Shown: positions 49,108 through 58,643, counted from the first letter of the stretch. The stretch is DNA of 64,000 nt from Bacillus sp. FJAT-27264 (GCF_001682855.1 NZ_MAQW01000029.1:327-64326); one strand, 5' to 3'. Numbers and translations: made by a program. The notes: a model not told the origin generated them from the letters alone.

Positions 49108-49357
49108 TATTTCACGCTCCTTGTAGACGTGTATCCCCGACTGCTTCATTTAATGGTATTATTAATGGTAAGAAATTCTTGTAGAACCGTTTGTTGATCA
49201 AATACCGATATAATAGAAGTGAACATAATTATATTACCTATACTAAACCCTTCTGTATCTTAAAAGAAAACTCGCCGGAAGTCTATTCTGCACCTGCCAA
49301 TTGGCTATAACCACCTTACGATAAACGCCACTCTGTATAGAAAAGAGGGACCGCTCT

Positions 49358-50191
49358 ATGAACCGCAGCTTCGAAATTCCAGCCGGAAATGATGCCCTGC
49401 TCCGTTGCTCTCGCTTTCCTGCCCACAACACGCCGAAGAGCCTGATTATCATTATTCACGGTTATAAAGGGTTCAAGGATTGGGGAATGTTCCCCTATCT
49501 CGCCAGTGCACTCAGCCGCGAGCACGAAGTCGTTACCTTTAACTTCTCACATTCAGGAATTGGAGAAGATCTTCACAATTTTACCGAGCTCGATAAATTT
49601 GCCCGTAACACCTTCAGTCGGGAGCTCAAAGATATGGAGATTCTACTCTCTTATCTGGACCAGCACCCTGATTTGGGCAGCCTGCCCGTCTTTCTCCTGG
49701 GACATAGCCGGGGCGGCGCTGACGCTCTGCTATACGCGTTAGATCATCCGGAAGGAATCACAGGTGTCATCTCCTGGAATGGTGTGACCCATCCCGAGGA
49801 TTTGTACTCGCCGGATCAGAAACGAGATATGCTACAGCAAGGCCGGGCCTACATTCTTAATGGCCGCACAGGCCAGCAAATGCCGCTGGATGCAGTGCTT
49901 CTGGAAGATCTCAAGCAGCACCAAGAACGGTATCAAATCCTGGAGCGGATGAAGGAAGCTACTTTTCCCACCGTCTTGATTCAGGGCACACGTGATGGAG
50001 AGCATTTACGGCGCGGTTCAGCAGAGTTGACCGGGATCCGTCCGGATATCGACTGGGTACAAATTCCGGAAGGAAATCATACCTTCGGAACCGTACATCC
50101 TTTTGCAGGAACCACCCCACAACTGGAGCAGGCCATCGCGGTCTCTGAAGCTTTTATCGACCGTACACTTGCTAGCCTGCCTGGAAAATAA
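49358..50191 (+). CDS. Alpha/beta hydrolase
   Basis: This 277-residue soluble hydrolase has IIIIHGYKGFKDWGMF (oxyanion region, about residues 31-46), the nucleophile elbow GHSRGGAD with Ser about 117, the acid in IQGTRDGEHLRRG, and the His in PEGNHTFGTVHPF. It looks like a serine esterase or peptidase of the dienelactone hydrolase/BAAT-related group. No signal peptide is present. The substrate is unknown. The ATG has AAAGAGGGA upstream. Confidence 0.88.
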   Translation: MNRSFEIPAGNDALLRCSRFPAHNTPKSLIIIIHGYKGFKDWGMFPYLASALSREHEVVTFNFSHSGIGEDLHNFTELDKFARNTFSRELKDMEILLSYLDQHPDLGSLPVFLLGHSRGGADALLYALDHPEGITGVISWNGVTHPEDLYSPDQKRDMLQQGRAYILNGRTGQQMPLDAVLLEDLKQHQERYQILERMKEATFPTVLIQGTRDGEHLRRGSAELTGIRPDIDWVQIPEGNHTFGTVHPFAGTTPQLEQAIAVSEAFIDRTLASLPGK

Positions 50192-50277
50192 CTATCGCTT
50201 CCCCTTCTTCTGCCGCACGGATCGCAGTTGCCCCTTTATGCTGTACGCTCCCAGCTTCGCCCGAACACAAACGCCAA

Positions 50278-50326
50278 GAACCGCCGCGGACTCTGCGCTA
50301 TTTCACAGAGATCCCCACGGCGGTTC
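50278..50326 (-). terminator. Hairpin downstream of nadE
   Basis: GAACCGCCG and CGGCGGTTC are perfectly complementary, with additional pairing CTCTG/CAGAG inside. No T run follows, so its terminator role is uncertain. Confidence 0.45.
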
Positions 50327-50352
50327 CCGAGATCAGGTATGCTTTTAGTTCG

Positions 50353-51162
50353 CTAAATACCCGGAATGACATTGCGCTTGTGCGCTGTTCTACGGTAGTA
50401 GCTCTCCAGCTTCTCTGCGACTTCAGGGCGAACCTGCTTGCCTTCCAGATAATCGCTGTTGTCATCATAGCTAATGCCAAGCTCCGTCTCATCCGTCTGT
50501 CCAGGCCAAAGTCCGGCCGTAGGCGCTTTAGTGACTACTTCTTCCGGCACACCTATATAGGAAGCCACTTGCCGCACCTGACGTTTGTTCAGCGTAGAGA
50601 GAGGTGTAATATCGACAGCCCCGTCACCCCATTTGGTATAGAACCCGGTAATCGCCTCGGAAGCATGATCCGTGCCAACTACAAGCAGATTCTTCTCAAA
50701 GGAAAGTGCGTATTGCATCACCATTCTTGTTCTAGCCTTCACGTTTCCCTTACCCTGGTGGGTCATATGACGATGATCGCCAAGCGCCTTCATGCCATGC
50801 TCCACTTCAAGAGCAATTTCGTTCACAGCTTCCTCGATATTGGTCTCTACTGTATGCTTCAGGTCAAAAGCCTTGGCTACAGCATAACTGTGGTCAATAT
50901 CTTCCTGTTCCCCGTAAGGCTGGAATACACCAAGAGTCACATACTCTTTGCCTTCCTGCTCCGACAGCTCGTCCGTTGCCCGTTTGCACAGACCCGCGGC
51001 CACCGCACTGTCTACTCCGCCACTAATGGCGATTAGCAGCCCTTTGGCGCCTGCTTGAAGCACATATTTTTTTAGAAAATCGACTCTCTTCTGAACCTCT
51101 GCCTCTACATCAATTGTTGGTTTGACACCGAGGTCGGCGATAATCTCTTCCTGCAAACTCAC
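50353..51162 (-). CDS. nadE: NH3-dependent NAD+ synthetase
   Basis: NadE amidates nicotinic acid adenine dinucleotide to NAD+ with ATP and ammonia. The 269-residue length is typical of the stand-alone, ammonia-using form. Motifs are the P-loop ISGGVDSAVAAGL (about 45-57), TRMVMQYALSFEKNLLVVGTDHASEAITGFYTKWGDGAVDITPLS, and KAPTAGLWPGQTDETELGISYDD. The start and Met-Ser-Leu-Gln N-terminus match Bacillus NadE. Confidence 0.96.
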   Translation of the reverse strand: MSLQEEIIADLGVKPTIDVEAEVQKRVDFLKKYVLQAGAKGLLIAISGGVDSAVAAGLCKRATDELSEQEGKEYVTLGVFQPYGEQEDIDHSYAVAKAFDLKHTVETNIEEAVNEIALEVEHGMKALGDHRHMTHQGKGNVKARTRMVMQYALSFEKNLLVVGTDHASEAITGFYTKWGDGAVDITPLSTLNKRQVRQVASYIGVPEEVVTKAPTAGLWPGQTDETELGISYDDNSDYLEGKQVRPEVAEKLESYYRRTAHKRNVIPGI

Positions 51163-51303
51163 AAACTACACCCCGTTTCATCAGTCTGAAATGATTCCAT
51201 TATCATCATATCACCATAATAATGGGATCTGAACACTTCCAAACCTATTCTGTCCCAAACATGGAGGGAACATCAAGCCCGAAAGTATGTATTTCTATTT
51301 TGA

Positions 51304-51340
51304 AAAATCCCGCATGCAGCCGGAGTATCCGGTGCAGCGA
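51304..51340 (-). terminator. Terminator of the bacilliredoxin gene
   Basis: On the minus strand TGCACCGGA pairs with TCCGGCTGCA (one bulge) and is followed within a few bases by TTTTT. It stands between the bacilliredoxin stop and nadE. Confidence 0.65.
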
Positions 51341-51363
51341 GATTATATGGAATAGCTATGATT

Positions 51364-51798
51364 TTATTGGCAGAGACGGTTGAATACTTCCTTCAATTCA
51401 GCAGCAATTTCAGCTGCGGAACGGTCTTCAACAGAGTGACGCTCGATGAAGTGAACCAGTTCTCCATCCTTCATCAGTGCGATGGATGGCGAAGACGGCG
51501 CATACGGTGCGAAATACTCACGCGCTTTGGCTGTAGCTTCCTTCTCCTGACCGGCGAATACTGTGAACAGGTGATCCGGCACAATCTCATTTTGCAACGC
51601 TTGGGCTACGCCTGGACGGCATTGGCCAGCAGCGCATCCGCATACGGAATTAACAACCACGAGCGCTGTACCCTTAGCATTCGGAAGCGCAGCTTCTACC
51701 GCTTCAGGGGTCAACAACTCCTCGAATCCGATACCTGTCAGATCGTCACGCATAGGCTGGATTGAATCTCTCATATATTGGCTAAAAGACATGGACAT
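51364..51798 (-). CDS. Bacilliredoxin (BrxA/BrxB family)
   Basis: This 144-residue thioredoxin-fold protein removes bacillithiol from mixed disulfides on proteins after oxidative stress. The family's CGC active site is in VVVNSVCGCAAGQCRPG (about residue 50-66), and the rest (FTVFAGQEKEATAKAREYF, PSSPSIALMKDGELVHFIERH) matches YphP/YqiW. It should act in the cytoplasm. The presence of bacillithiol chemistry is consistent with a Bacillales host. Confidence 0.96.
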   Translation of the reverse strand: MSMSFSQYMRDSIQPMRDDLTGIGFEELLTPEAVEAALPNAKGTALVVVNSVCGCAAGQCRPGVAQALQNEIVPDHLFTVFAGQEKEATAKAREYFAPYAPSSPSIALMKDGELVHFIERHSVEDRSAAEIAAELKEVFNRLCQ

Positions 51799-51920
51799 TT
51801 CTCAGCACTCTCCTTTGCACTTTAACTGCTTGTCAGATAATATCACAACAGCACTTACTAACTTTATTATACATCCATACTCTGTGAAAGCAAGGGATGA
51901 ACAAGGCCCTTCGGCACTCT

Positions 51921-53678
51921 TCATCTTGCAGATGCTTCCTTGGTCTCTGCAATCACATACTCTGACATCTCTGCGCACACAGCAGGGAAGGATATCGTAA
52001 ACACCGTTCCCTTGCCTTCCTCCGAATCGACGGCAATCGTGCCGTTATGCCGCTCGACAATGCTAAGGCACAGCGACAGCCCAAGGCCTGTCCCCTGACT
52101 TTTTGTCGTAAAAAACGGAACAAACAGCTTCTCCCGCTGGCTTTCCGAAATTCCACTCCCTGTATCTCGTATGATCAGCTCCACATGATCCTGCAAGGTT
52201 CGCGTTTCCAGCGTCAACACCCCCTTGGGACCCATAGCCTCCATCCCGTTACGACCAAGGTTGAGGATCAATTGCTTGATCTCCCGGACATTCAGATCCA
52301 GCGAAGGCAGTGAGGAACTGAGCTTCACTTCAACACTTTGCCCACGCAGATTGGCATCTGCCCATAGCAAGGGACTGAGATCATCAATAATTTCATGCAA
52401 GAGGACATTCTCCTTATGCGAGATACGACTCTGGGCAAGCGACAGAAAGTCATTGATGATACTGTTAGCACGGTCCAACTCCTCCATCACGATATGATAA
52501 TAGGATTCTAGATCTGGTCCGCTCTTCTCCCTCATAAGCTGAAGAAAACCACGAACCACTGCCATGGGATTGCGGATTTCATGGGTGATGCCTGCTGCCA
52601 TTTGACCCACCAGGGTAAGCCGTTCTACATTGTCCAGCTCACTCCGCATTTTCTCTTCCTCGGTCAAATCCTGGACGATCAGCAGGGATCCGCCGGACAG
52701 TCCCGGCATCCGGGGAGGGAGTGGGGCTATGAATATGTGATACACCTTTGCTTTATGAATGACTTTCTCACTAGAACGCTCTTTGGTCCTGATGCTGGCA
52801 CGCATGCGTGTGAAAATCTCTTCGTCTACATCCTCCCTAAATAAACGACAGACAGGTTGCGACATAATATCGACTTTAGTGACATTAGGATAATGGCTGC
52901 GGATCAGTTCCAGCATATAATCGTTGATCCCCGTGATCGCTCCATTCTCATCCAGTGACATAATGCTGAGCGGCATGATGTCGGTAATCTGCTGAAGTTT
53001 CTCCGACTCCCACTGAAACTTTTCGGTGAAATCCTTCATTCGTTCTTTGAGATGAACTCTCCCCCAAGTCACTTCGACAAAATAAATGAATACCGCCCCC
53101 AGAACGATGGCAATAAACACATATAGGGTAAGAATAAGCGCTTCCATAGCATCTCCTGAATTGCCAAAGTGCCGCTCATATTTGTCTTGTCCGCCCAAAA
53201 TCGGTACTAGTGCCACGAATAGCATGCTTGGGAGAAGCACCATCCAGAGCAGGCCGATCTTCTCTACGACCGTCCCCTTCTTAAAACGGTTGGACATACC
53301 AAACAGCAACGGGTAGAGCAATACAGACGAATTCAGCAATAGCGTACTCAGACCTTCCGTCTTGGAGAAGAGAATGTTGCAGAAGAGAAATAAGAGGGAC
53401 AGACAAAATCCTGAACGGAAGCTGCCGTATAATATGCCTATAAAGGCTGGTAAAATTCCTAGATTGAGATAGGTAATTCCGAATAAGGACGTGGACATTA
53501 ACGAGCATAGCGTAACACTCAGCGCACATGCTATCATCAAAAAGGACTGGTTATCCAATTTGCTGTTCCTGCGTTTGCAATGGTTCTGATCCAGCCACCA
53601 TTGAAAGAGAAACAGAAAGGAGCTCGCAGCCGATATTTGCAATAAAATATCCTTAACCGCACCAGTAATTGAAATCAC
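51921..53678 (-). CDS. KinB-like sensor histidine kinase with PAS domain
   Basis: This 585-residue membrane kinase has five to six N-terminal helices resembling the 5TMR-LYT sensor module (about 10-215), then a PAS domain (ITDIMPLSIMSLDENGAITGIND, about 235-345). A HisKA domain carries the phosphorylated His in AAGITHEIRNPMAVVRGF, and a HATPase_c domain has N-box LNLGRNGMEAM, G1 DTGSGIS and G2 GTGLGLSLCLSIV. No response regulator is adjacent, so it is an orphan kinase. The architecture suggests a sporulation phosphorelay kinase of the KinB type. The GTG at 53678 is close to its GGGGA. A TTG at about 53645 after AAGGA is an alternative start. Confidence 0.93.
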   Translation of the reverse strand: MISITGAVKDILLQISAASSFLFLFQWWLDQNHCKRRNSKLDNQSFLMIACALSVTLCSLMSTSLFGITYLNLGILPAFIGILYGSFRSGFCLSLLFLFCNILFSKTEGLSTLLLNSSVLLYPLLFGMSNRFKKGTVVEKIGLLWMVLLPSMLFVALVPILGGQDKYERHFGNSGDAMEALILTLYVFIAIVLGAVFIYFVEVTWGRVHLKERMKDFTEKFQWESEKLQQITDIMPLSIMSLDENGAITGINDYMLELIRSHYPNVTKVDIMSQPVCRLFREDVDEEIFTRMRASIRTKERSSEKVIHKAKVYHIFIAPLPPRMPGLSGGSLLIVQDLTEEEKMRSELDNVERLTLVGQMAAGITHEIRNPMAVVRGFLQLMREKSGPDLESYYHIVMEELDRANSIINDFLSLAQSRISHKENVLLHEIIDDLSPLLWADANLRGQSVEVKLSSSLPSLDLNVREIKQLILNLGRNGMEAMGPKGVLTLETRTLQDHVELIIRDTGSGISESQREKLFVPFFTTKSQGTGLGLSLCLSIVERHNGTIAVDSEEGKGTVFTISFPAVCAEMSEYVIAETKEASAR

Positions 53679-53854
53679 TCCCCAAGTTGGACAAATAATC
53701 CTTCACCCTTAGATTAAAGCACACCCGCGCTTTTCTGACAATTGTAAATCGACAAATGATGTCAGGACTGGTGACATCAGAGCCAGAAATGGTATGATGC
53801 CGATAGAAGAACGGTAGACATAACCTCTGCTTTGACATGTAAAGGAGTAAATTC

Positions 53855-55123
53855 ATGCGTAACTACGATGTAATAGTGATTGGTGGCGGCTCTTCCGGGC
53901 TGATGGCCAGCGTGGCTGCAGCCGAGCACGGAGCGTCCGTTCTGCTGGTTGATAAAGGCTCCAAACTGGGCCGAAAGCTTGGTATTTCAGGCGGTGGACG
54001 CTGCAACGTGACCAATATTAAGGAGAACGCTGATCTGATCGCCCATATTCCGGGTAACGGACGTTTTCTGTACAGCGCCTTCGATCATTTTAACAACCGG
54101 GATATCATCGCTTTCTTTGAAGGCCTTGGCATTCCTTTAAAAGAAGAAGACAACGGGCGGATGTTCCCCGTTTCCGATAAAGCTTCAAGCGTTGTCTCGG
54201 CGCTAATCAGCAAGGTCAAGAGCCTCGGTGTACAGATCCTGACCGACAGCCCGGTTCGTGAGGTGCTATATGAGAACGGGACGGTTAAAGGCGTCCGTCT
54301 GATGTCCGGCGCAGTGCATCATTCTTCAGCTGTGATCGTCGCTACCGGCGGTAAGTCCGTACCCCAGACAGGTTCCACCGGGGACGGATATCCCTGGGCT
54401 GTAGCAGCCGGACACACCATTACGGAGCTGTTCCCGACAGAGGTGCCGATCCTCTCACGGGAGGAATGGATCAAATCCGGCGATCTGCAAGGCTTGTCCC
54501 TGCGTGATGTAACCCTGACGGTCTGGAATCCCAAAGGGAAGAAGGTTATCGCCCATCGCGGGGATATGATCTTCACCCATTTTGGTCTGTCCGGACCGAT
54601 TGCCCTGCGCTGCAGCCAGTTTCTGCGCCAGGTGAAGAACAAATTCGGGGTGGATACGGTGGAATTGTCCATCGATCTGTTCCCGGATCTTCACCCTCAG
54701 GAACTGGAATCCCAAATTCAGGACAAGCTGGAACAGGAGCCAAAAAAAGCGATTCGCAATTCCCTCAAAGGATTACTGCCTGAGCGCATGATCCCGCTGC
54801 TGCTGTCCAAAGCAGGATTGGATGGGGATATTACCGGCCACAGCTTACCTAAAAATGGCCTACTGGCATTGGCCCCCCTCCTGAAACGGATGCCAATCTT
54901 GGTACATGGCACCCGTTCCATAGAGGAAGCCTTTGTGACCGGAGGCGGTGTCAATCTAAAGGAGATTGAACCCAAGACGATGGAATCCCGGGTAATGCCG
55001 GGCTTATTCTTCTGCGGCGAGGTGCTGGATATCCACGGTTATACAGGCGGCTATAATATTACGGCTGCGTTCTCAACGGGCTATACGGCTGGCAAGCATG
55101 CCGCTGAAGCCCGTAATAACTAA
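53855..55123 (+). CDS. HI0933/BaiN-type flavoprotein (NAD(P)/FAD-dependent oxidoreductase)
   Basis: This 422-residue protein begins with an FAD-binding Rossmann motif, YDVIVIGGGSSGLMASVAAAEHGASVLLVDKG, and the family signature GRKLGISGGGRCNVTN (about residues 42-57). It also has ATGGKSVPQTGSTGDGY, and ends with GLFFCGEVLDIHGYTGGYNITAAFSTGYTAG. The exact reaction of the HI0933/YhiN family in Bacillales is not established; some members reduce steroids. It is monocistronic, with AAAGGAG before the start and a strong terminator. Confidence 0.93.
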   Translation: MRNYDVIVIGGGSSGLMASVAAAEHGASVLLVDKGSKLGRKLGISGGGRCNVTNIKENADLIAHIPGNGRFLYSAFDHFNNRDIIAFFEGLGIPLKEEDNGRMFPVSDKASSVVSALISKVKSLGVQILTDSPVREVLYENGTVKGVRLMSGAVHHSSAVIVATGGKSVPQTGSTGDGYPWAVAAGHTITELFPTEVPILSREEWIKSGDLQGLSLRDVTLTVWNPKGKKVIAHRGDMIFTHFGLSGPIALRCSQFLRQVKNKFGVDTVELSIDLFPDLHPQELESQIQDKLEQEPKKAIRNSLKGLLPERMIPLLLSKAGLDGDITGHSLPKNGLLALAPLLKRMPILVHGTRSIEEAFVTGGGVNLKEIEPKTMESRVMPGLFFCGEVLDIHGYTGGYNITAAFSTGYTAGKHAAEARNN

Positions 55124-55244
55124 CAGCTGGCCGACCAGAAGCAGAGCCACAAGTGGCACCTCTATGGAGATAATAAGGATATGGACTACAGGGCTCACAC
55201 TATCGAACTTAAACTGTAGAACCTAAATTATAGGGCTGCTACAC

Positions 55245-55284
55245 AAAAAAAGCGTGACGGAGCGATATCCGTTACGCTTTTTTT
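55245..55284 (+). terminator. Terminator of the flavoprotein gene
   Basis: AAAAAAAGCGTGACGG pairs with CCGTTACGCTTTTTTT around an eight-base loop. The T run follows on both strands, so it may be bidirectional. Confidence 0.92.
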
Positions 55285-55353
55285 ATTTCAAGTCGTAATT
55301 CCACACTTCACCGGAATTCACTAAGTCCACATTCGAAGCTTGAGAAGGGCTTG

Positions 55354-55542
55354 GATAACGGGAAAATATACCGTTAAATGTTGATTTTCACCTTATTTGT
55401 GATAAATAACGGGAATTTCTCCAGCTAAAAACCTCTTTAAACCCAAAATTGGGTAGTAATGAGATAATTAACAGGATTTTTTCCAGTTACTCTTATAAAA
55501 GAAGAGTATTCAATTGAAATAACAGGAATATTTCCAGTTATG
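55354..55542. repeat. Four-palindrome element C
   Basis: Four imperfect palindromes of about 21-27 bp have centres at about 55366, 55417, 55479 and 55530, giving spacing of 51, 62 and 51 bp. Their arms read TAACGGGA or TAACAGGA on the left and TCCAGTTA, TCCAGCTA or ACCGTTA on the right, unrelated to elements A and B. The first spacer and the reverse complement of the third share TTGA.T..TC..CTT, and the centre has a palindrome ACCCAAAATTGGGT. Confidence 0.85.
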
Positions 55543-55814
55543 ACAATCACCCCGTAAAATGAAGTTGAATCTTCCTGCACATATTTCACTTGGAGGGTGA
55601 AATCTTGGTGAAGCACAGGTTCATTTTATACCTTGAGTTACATCAACCATGTTATTTCACGTCGGAGCCAAAATCGGAACCAGACTTAGAGTCAGAGTCA
55701 AAGTCAAATTTAAGGTCATTTTCAATAAATTCACGTTGTATTTTTTAATGCGTTCTATAATAACTTCCCCTCCTTCTCACGAACTGAGTCGAAAGGTGTT
55801 GAATACCCGTGCAA
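55543..55814. other. Gene-free stretch before ecsB
   Basis: This AT-rich region follows element C. It includes a TTTCAC...GTGAAA inverted repeat (about 55586-55604) and a short run of GAGTCA/AAGTCA hexamers (about 55688-55710). The minus strand of the latter could read as an Asp/Ser-rich tail (DFDSDSKSGSDFGSDVK) but no start codon or ribosome binding site accompanies it. Confidence 0.5.
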
Positions 55815-56999
55815 TCATAATACCGCCCAGGCATAGAGCTGCAGGCACATCACACCGGCGCAGAATACGGAAAACGGAATGAGCAGAATAGGAACTGCCT
55901 TTGCACCGGCTCCATTCTTCTGCTCCTTGGTAAAGGGTAATATCCCTACAAAATCATCACCCGAAAATAAGGACCAGAAAGAGTGCAGCCAATAGGCCAT
56001 CAGCGAATTCAGCACGATAAATACCAGCCACTTCAGAACAGAGGGGACGATAAATATAGCTACTCCTGTTACCCCGGCGAACGCCAGGTACAGCTTCATA
56101 TGCGCCGGATTCCGTACCAGCGCTTTAATTGCAGCGGCTGCGAAACGGCTCTCAGCCTCCTTTGATCGCAGCAGCGGCTGGGATCTACGGAAGATCCACG
56201 GCTTGTGCCGGGTTGGGCGCGGCTTATCCACCACACCGCGCAGCAGCAAGCTCGCTATATTCATACGCTGCTTGTAATCCTCGCGCACATCGTTCATGAA
56301 CGTGCCACGCAACAGGAAGCGCCGCTGGATGGCTGTAGTCGTGGCAGCCGCAAAAACTCCGGCAACCGTCAGCAGGAGACCTGGACTGTCGTACCACAGA
56401 ATAGCCATCCGAAGGTAGAATCCGCAGGGAATGATAATAGCCGGAATCTGCCACAGCCATTTCCGCCACCCTTGCCGCTTCACCCGGACCAGATGTCCCA
56501 GCAGCTTGACGCACCAACTCGTGACTACCGTCAGGATCAGTAGTACAACAGCTGCTGATACAGGCACATGATAACTGCGTATGATAAAGGGCAGCATGAC
56601 CAGATAAACTGCTCCTATCTTCAGTGTGGTCACACCTAGACTATACAACAGGCCGCGCCACATTATGGCGTTGACCCAACGCTGACGCTGACGAAGAAAT
56701 AGCAGATCGCCCTCCTGCAGAAACAGCAGCAAGCCTCCCTTGCTAATCAATATCGCCAGTAGCGCAGGAACGAATAGATAAGGCATTGCTGTACTCCAAG
56801 CGGGAAGAGGCTCGACCCAATACCCGTAATAGATCCGCCCTCCAAGTAAGAGGCCGGGAATAATGATATAGAGCAGTACCGTCCAATCAGCAGCGGTACG
56901 AATAATCGTCCATTGTTCCCGCCAATGCGAGAGCAGCCTTCTGCGGAAGAGCCGCTGTACCGTCGGGAAAGCGTAGGCGGAACGACTTTGCCCACTCAT
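55815..56999 (-). CDS. ecsB: EcsB-type ABC transporter permease
   Basis: This 394-residue membrane protein has about ten helices and the EcsB N-terminal region LFRRRLLSHWREQWTIIRTAADWTVLLYIIIPG. The Ecs transporter in B. subtilis affects protein secretion, sporulation, competence and intramembrane proteolysis by RasP; its transported substrate is not firmly known. The ATG at 56999 overlaps the EcsA stop by four bases. A small EcsC protein is not present downstream. Helices and charged loops RKQRQRW-like and KRQGWRKWLW are typical of the family. Confidence 0.88.
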   Translation of the reverse strand: MSGQSRSAYAFPTVQRLFRRRLLSHWREQWTIIRTAADWTVLLYIIIPGLLLGGRIYYGYWVEPLPAWSTAMPYLFVPALLAILISKGGLLLFLQEGDLLFLRQRQRWVNAIMWRGLLYSLGVTTLKIGAVYLVMLPFIIRSYHVPVSAAVVLLILTVVTSWCVKLLGHLVRVKRQGWRKWLWQIPAIIIPCGFYLRMAILWYDSPGLLLTVAGVFAAATTTAIQRRFLLRGTFMNDVREDYKQRMNIASLLLRGVVDKPRPTRHKPWIFRRSQPLLRSKEAESRFAAAAIKALVRNPAHMKLYLAFAGVTGVAIFIVPSVLKWLVFIVLNSLMAYWLHSFWSLFSGDDFVGILPFTKEQKNGAGAKAVPILLIPFSVFCAGVMCLQLYAWAVL

Positions 57000-57760
57000 G
57001 CCAATTCGTCGAAGCAATCAAACAACGACGCCTCCGGTAATCCGGCCTGAGCGCGGATGTCCTCCAGTGTTCCGGTTGCTGCTATTTTACCGCCGGAGAT
57101 CAGCACGAAATCGTCGCAGATTTTCTCCGCAGTATCCAGGACATGTGTAGACATTAACACTCCCGCCCCTCGTACCCGCTCCGCTTCCAGCAACCGCAGA
57201 AAATCTTTTGTGGCCCTTGGGTCCAGCCCGATGAACGGCTCGTCCACAATATAGATGTCCGGCTGTACCAAGAATCCGAGCATTAGCATCATTTTCTGCT
57301 TCATCCCCTTAGAGAATCCCGCCGGCAAGTCATTGCGCACAGGCTCCATGCCGAACTGCTTTAGCAGTCTTTCCGCCGTCTCCTGAAACTGCCCGTATTC
57401 CAGTCCGTAGGCAGCAGCAGCCAAATCCAGATGCTCCCACAGTGTCAGATCCTCATAGAAAACCGGCTGCTCCGGCACGTAGGCATACGATTTGTTCGCT
57501 CCGCCGATCTCAACCTTGGACTTGGCATGCTTCAACAGGCCGAGCAGTGTCTTGATGGTTGTACTTTTACCCGCCCCGTTCGGCCCAATCAGACCCAGTA
57601 GCTGCCCACGCCGGACCTGAAAGGAAATATCGAAGATCCGGGGATCGCCTGCCTCATAACCTGCCTCTACGATGTCAACGTCCAATACAATGTCGTCTGT
57701 CTCTGTAATGTCCTTCGTTTCCCTTACCTGTGCAGCCCCGATCTCTTCCATCCTGCCCAT
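56996..57760 (-). CDS. ecsA: EcsA-type ABC transporter ATP-binding protein
   Basis: This 254-residue ATPase has Walker A GPNGAGKSTTIKT (about residues 57-69), Q-loop VPEQPVFYEDLTLWEHL, signature FSKGMKQKMMLM (a KGMKQ form of the LSGGQ motif typical of EcsA), Walker B IYIVDEPFIGLD and the switch His in STHVLD. It energises the EcsB permease encoded immediately downstream. An N-terminal extension of about 25 acidic residues is longer than usual. The start may be 57760 or the internal ATG at 57751, which has GGAG about nine bases upstream. Confidence 0.94.
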   Translation of the reverse strand: MGRMEEIGAAQVRETKDITETDDIVLDVDIVEAGYEAGDPRIFDISFQVRRGQLLGLIGPNGAGKSTTIKTLLGLLKHAKSKVEIGGANKSYAYVPEQPVFYEDLTLWEHLDLAAAAYGLEYGQFQETAERLLKQFGMEPVRNDLPAGFSKGMKQKMMLMLGFLVQPDIYIVDEPFIGLDPRATKDFLRLLEAERVRGAGVLMSTHVLDTAEKICDDFVLISGGKIAATGTLEDIRAQAGLPEASLFDCFDELA

Positions 57761-57815
57761 CTCCTACATTTGGGTTATTGAAATCCTAAATCCCTCTGCA
57801 ACTAAAATTCATTTC

Positions 57816-58479
57816 TTAAACATATGGCTTCATAAGCTCTTGTCTGACCCGTCTGACCGCTTCAGCAAAGATTGGAGAGGAACGCCCTTCCAAACGGAAA
57901 TAAAGCGCGGCGAGAAAATTTTTAACATTAAAGATGATCTTATACTCTTCCTGCAGTTCTTTCGTTCTATCCCATTGCAGGAAACCGGTCAGCCACTCCT
58001 CGAACACAGCCCCTTCCAGCTCTTGATGTTCAACAAGAGTCACAACCGCAGAAGTCAGACGCTCCTCCTGCATATTCGTGAAGACTGTAGCCTTGGTACA
58101 TACCACATTTCGGATAGAAACCAGTAATGCAATCATATCATCGGTAGATAAGACTTGCTGAGAGATTTCTTCTATGGCATCAGCAGCATGAGCTACCGCA
58201 TGAGCCCAGCCCTTGCCTGCTACATAACCCCGGTAATCTTTTTCATCATTTAGAAATTGGACCAGCTTCTCTTGGATCGTTTTGATTTCAGTTGTAGTCA
58301 GGAAAGATGAGGTCCGGTTGGCCGTCAAAATTAAAGGAAGTAATTCATTCATCCCTTAATTCACTGTCTGCCGAGCCTATGTTCTCCAGCATCAGCTCCG
58401 AGATTAGCATATAGTTGTAGTGCTCTGGCACCCGGTAATCATTCACCATTATTTTTTTCAATTCTGATTTTAGGTTCAT
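57816..58479 (-). pseudogene. Broken DUF2785 domain gene
   Basis: Two fragments in different frames make up one DUF2785-type gene. The first (58345-58479, 44 residues) starts MNLKSELKKIMVNDYRVPEH and continues through SELMLENIGSADSELRDE before a TGA. The second (57816-58352, 178 residues) continues with LLPLILTANRTSSFLTTTEI and contains DEKDYRGYVAGKGWAHAVAHAADAIEE, the family hallmark. At the junction the minus strand reads GGGATGAATGAATTAC, a 4-bp GAAT duplication that shifts the frame. By comparison with family proteins about 40-50 residues appear deleted at the same place. The second fragment has its own ATG and could still be translated. DUF2785 proteins have no known function. Confidence 0.7.
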
Positions 58480-58560
58480 AGCTCCCCTGCCATTTATTAA
58501 CTTTTATTCCTATCATCTAAGACTTACGGAAATTTCCATTTAACGTTTCATGAATAAGTA

Positions 58561-58603
58561 AAAAAAGCCTTCCCCCGCAGAACATCTGCAGAAGAAGGCC
58601 TTT
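58561..58603 (-). terminator. Terminator of the sugar transport/GH4 operon
   Basis: On the minus strand AAGGCCTTCTTCTGCAGA pairs imperfectly with TCTGCGGGGGAAGGCTT and is followed by seven T residues, 40 bp after the GH4 stop codon. Confidence 0.88.
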
Positions 58604-58643
58604 CACTTCAATAATTAATCCCAGCTTGATGAAGAATTGCTTT

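Noticed and set aside
55655..55770. Possible Asp/Ser-rich peptide tail on the minus strand before ecsB
   Set aside because: It has no start codon or ribosome binding site, and is produced by a short GAGTCA hexamer run. It may be a decayed gene end but cannot be supported.
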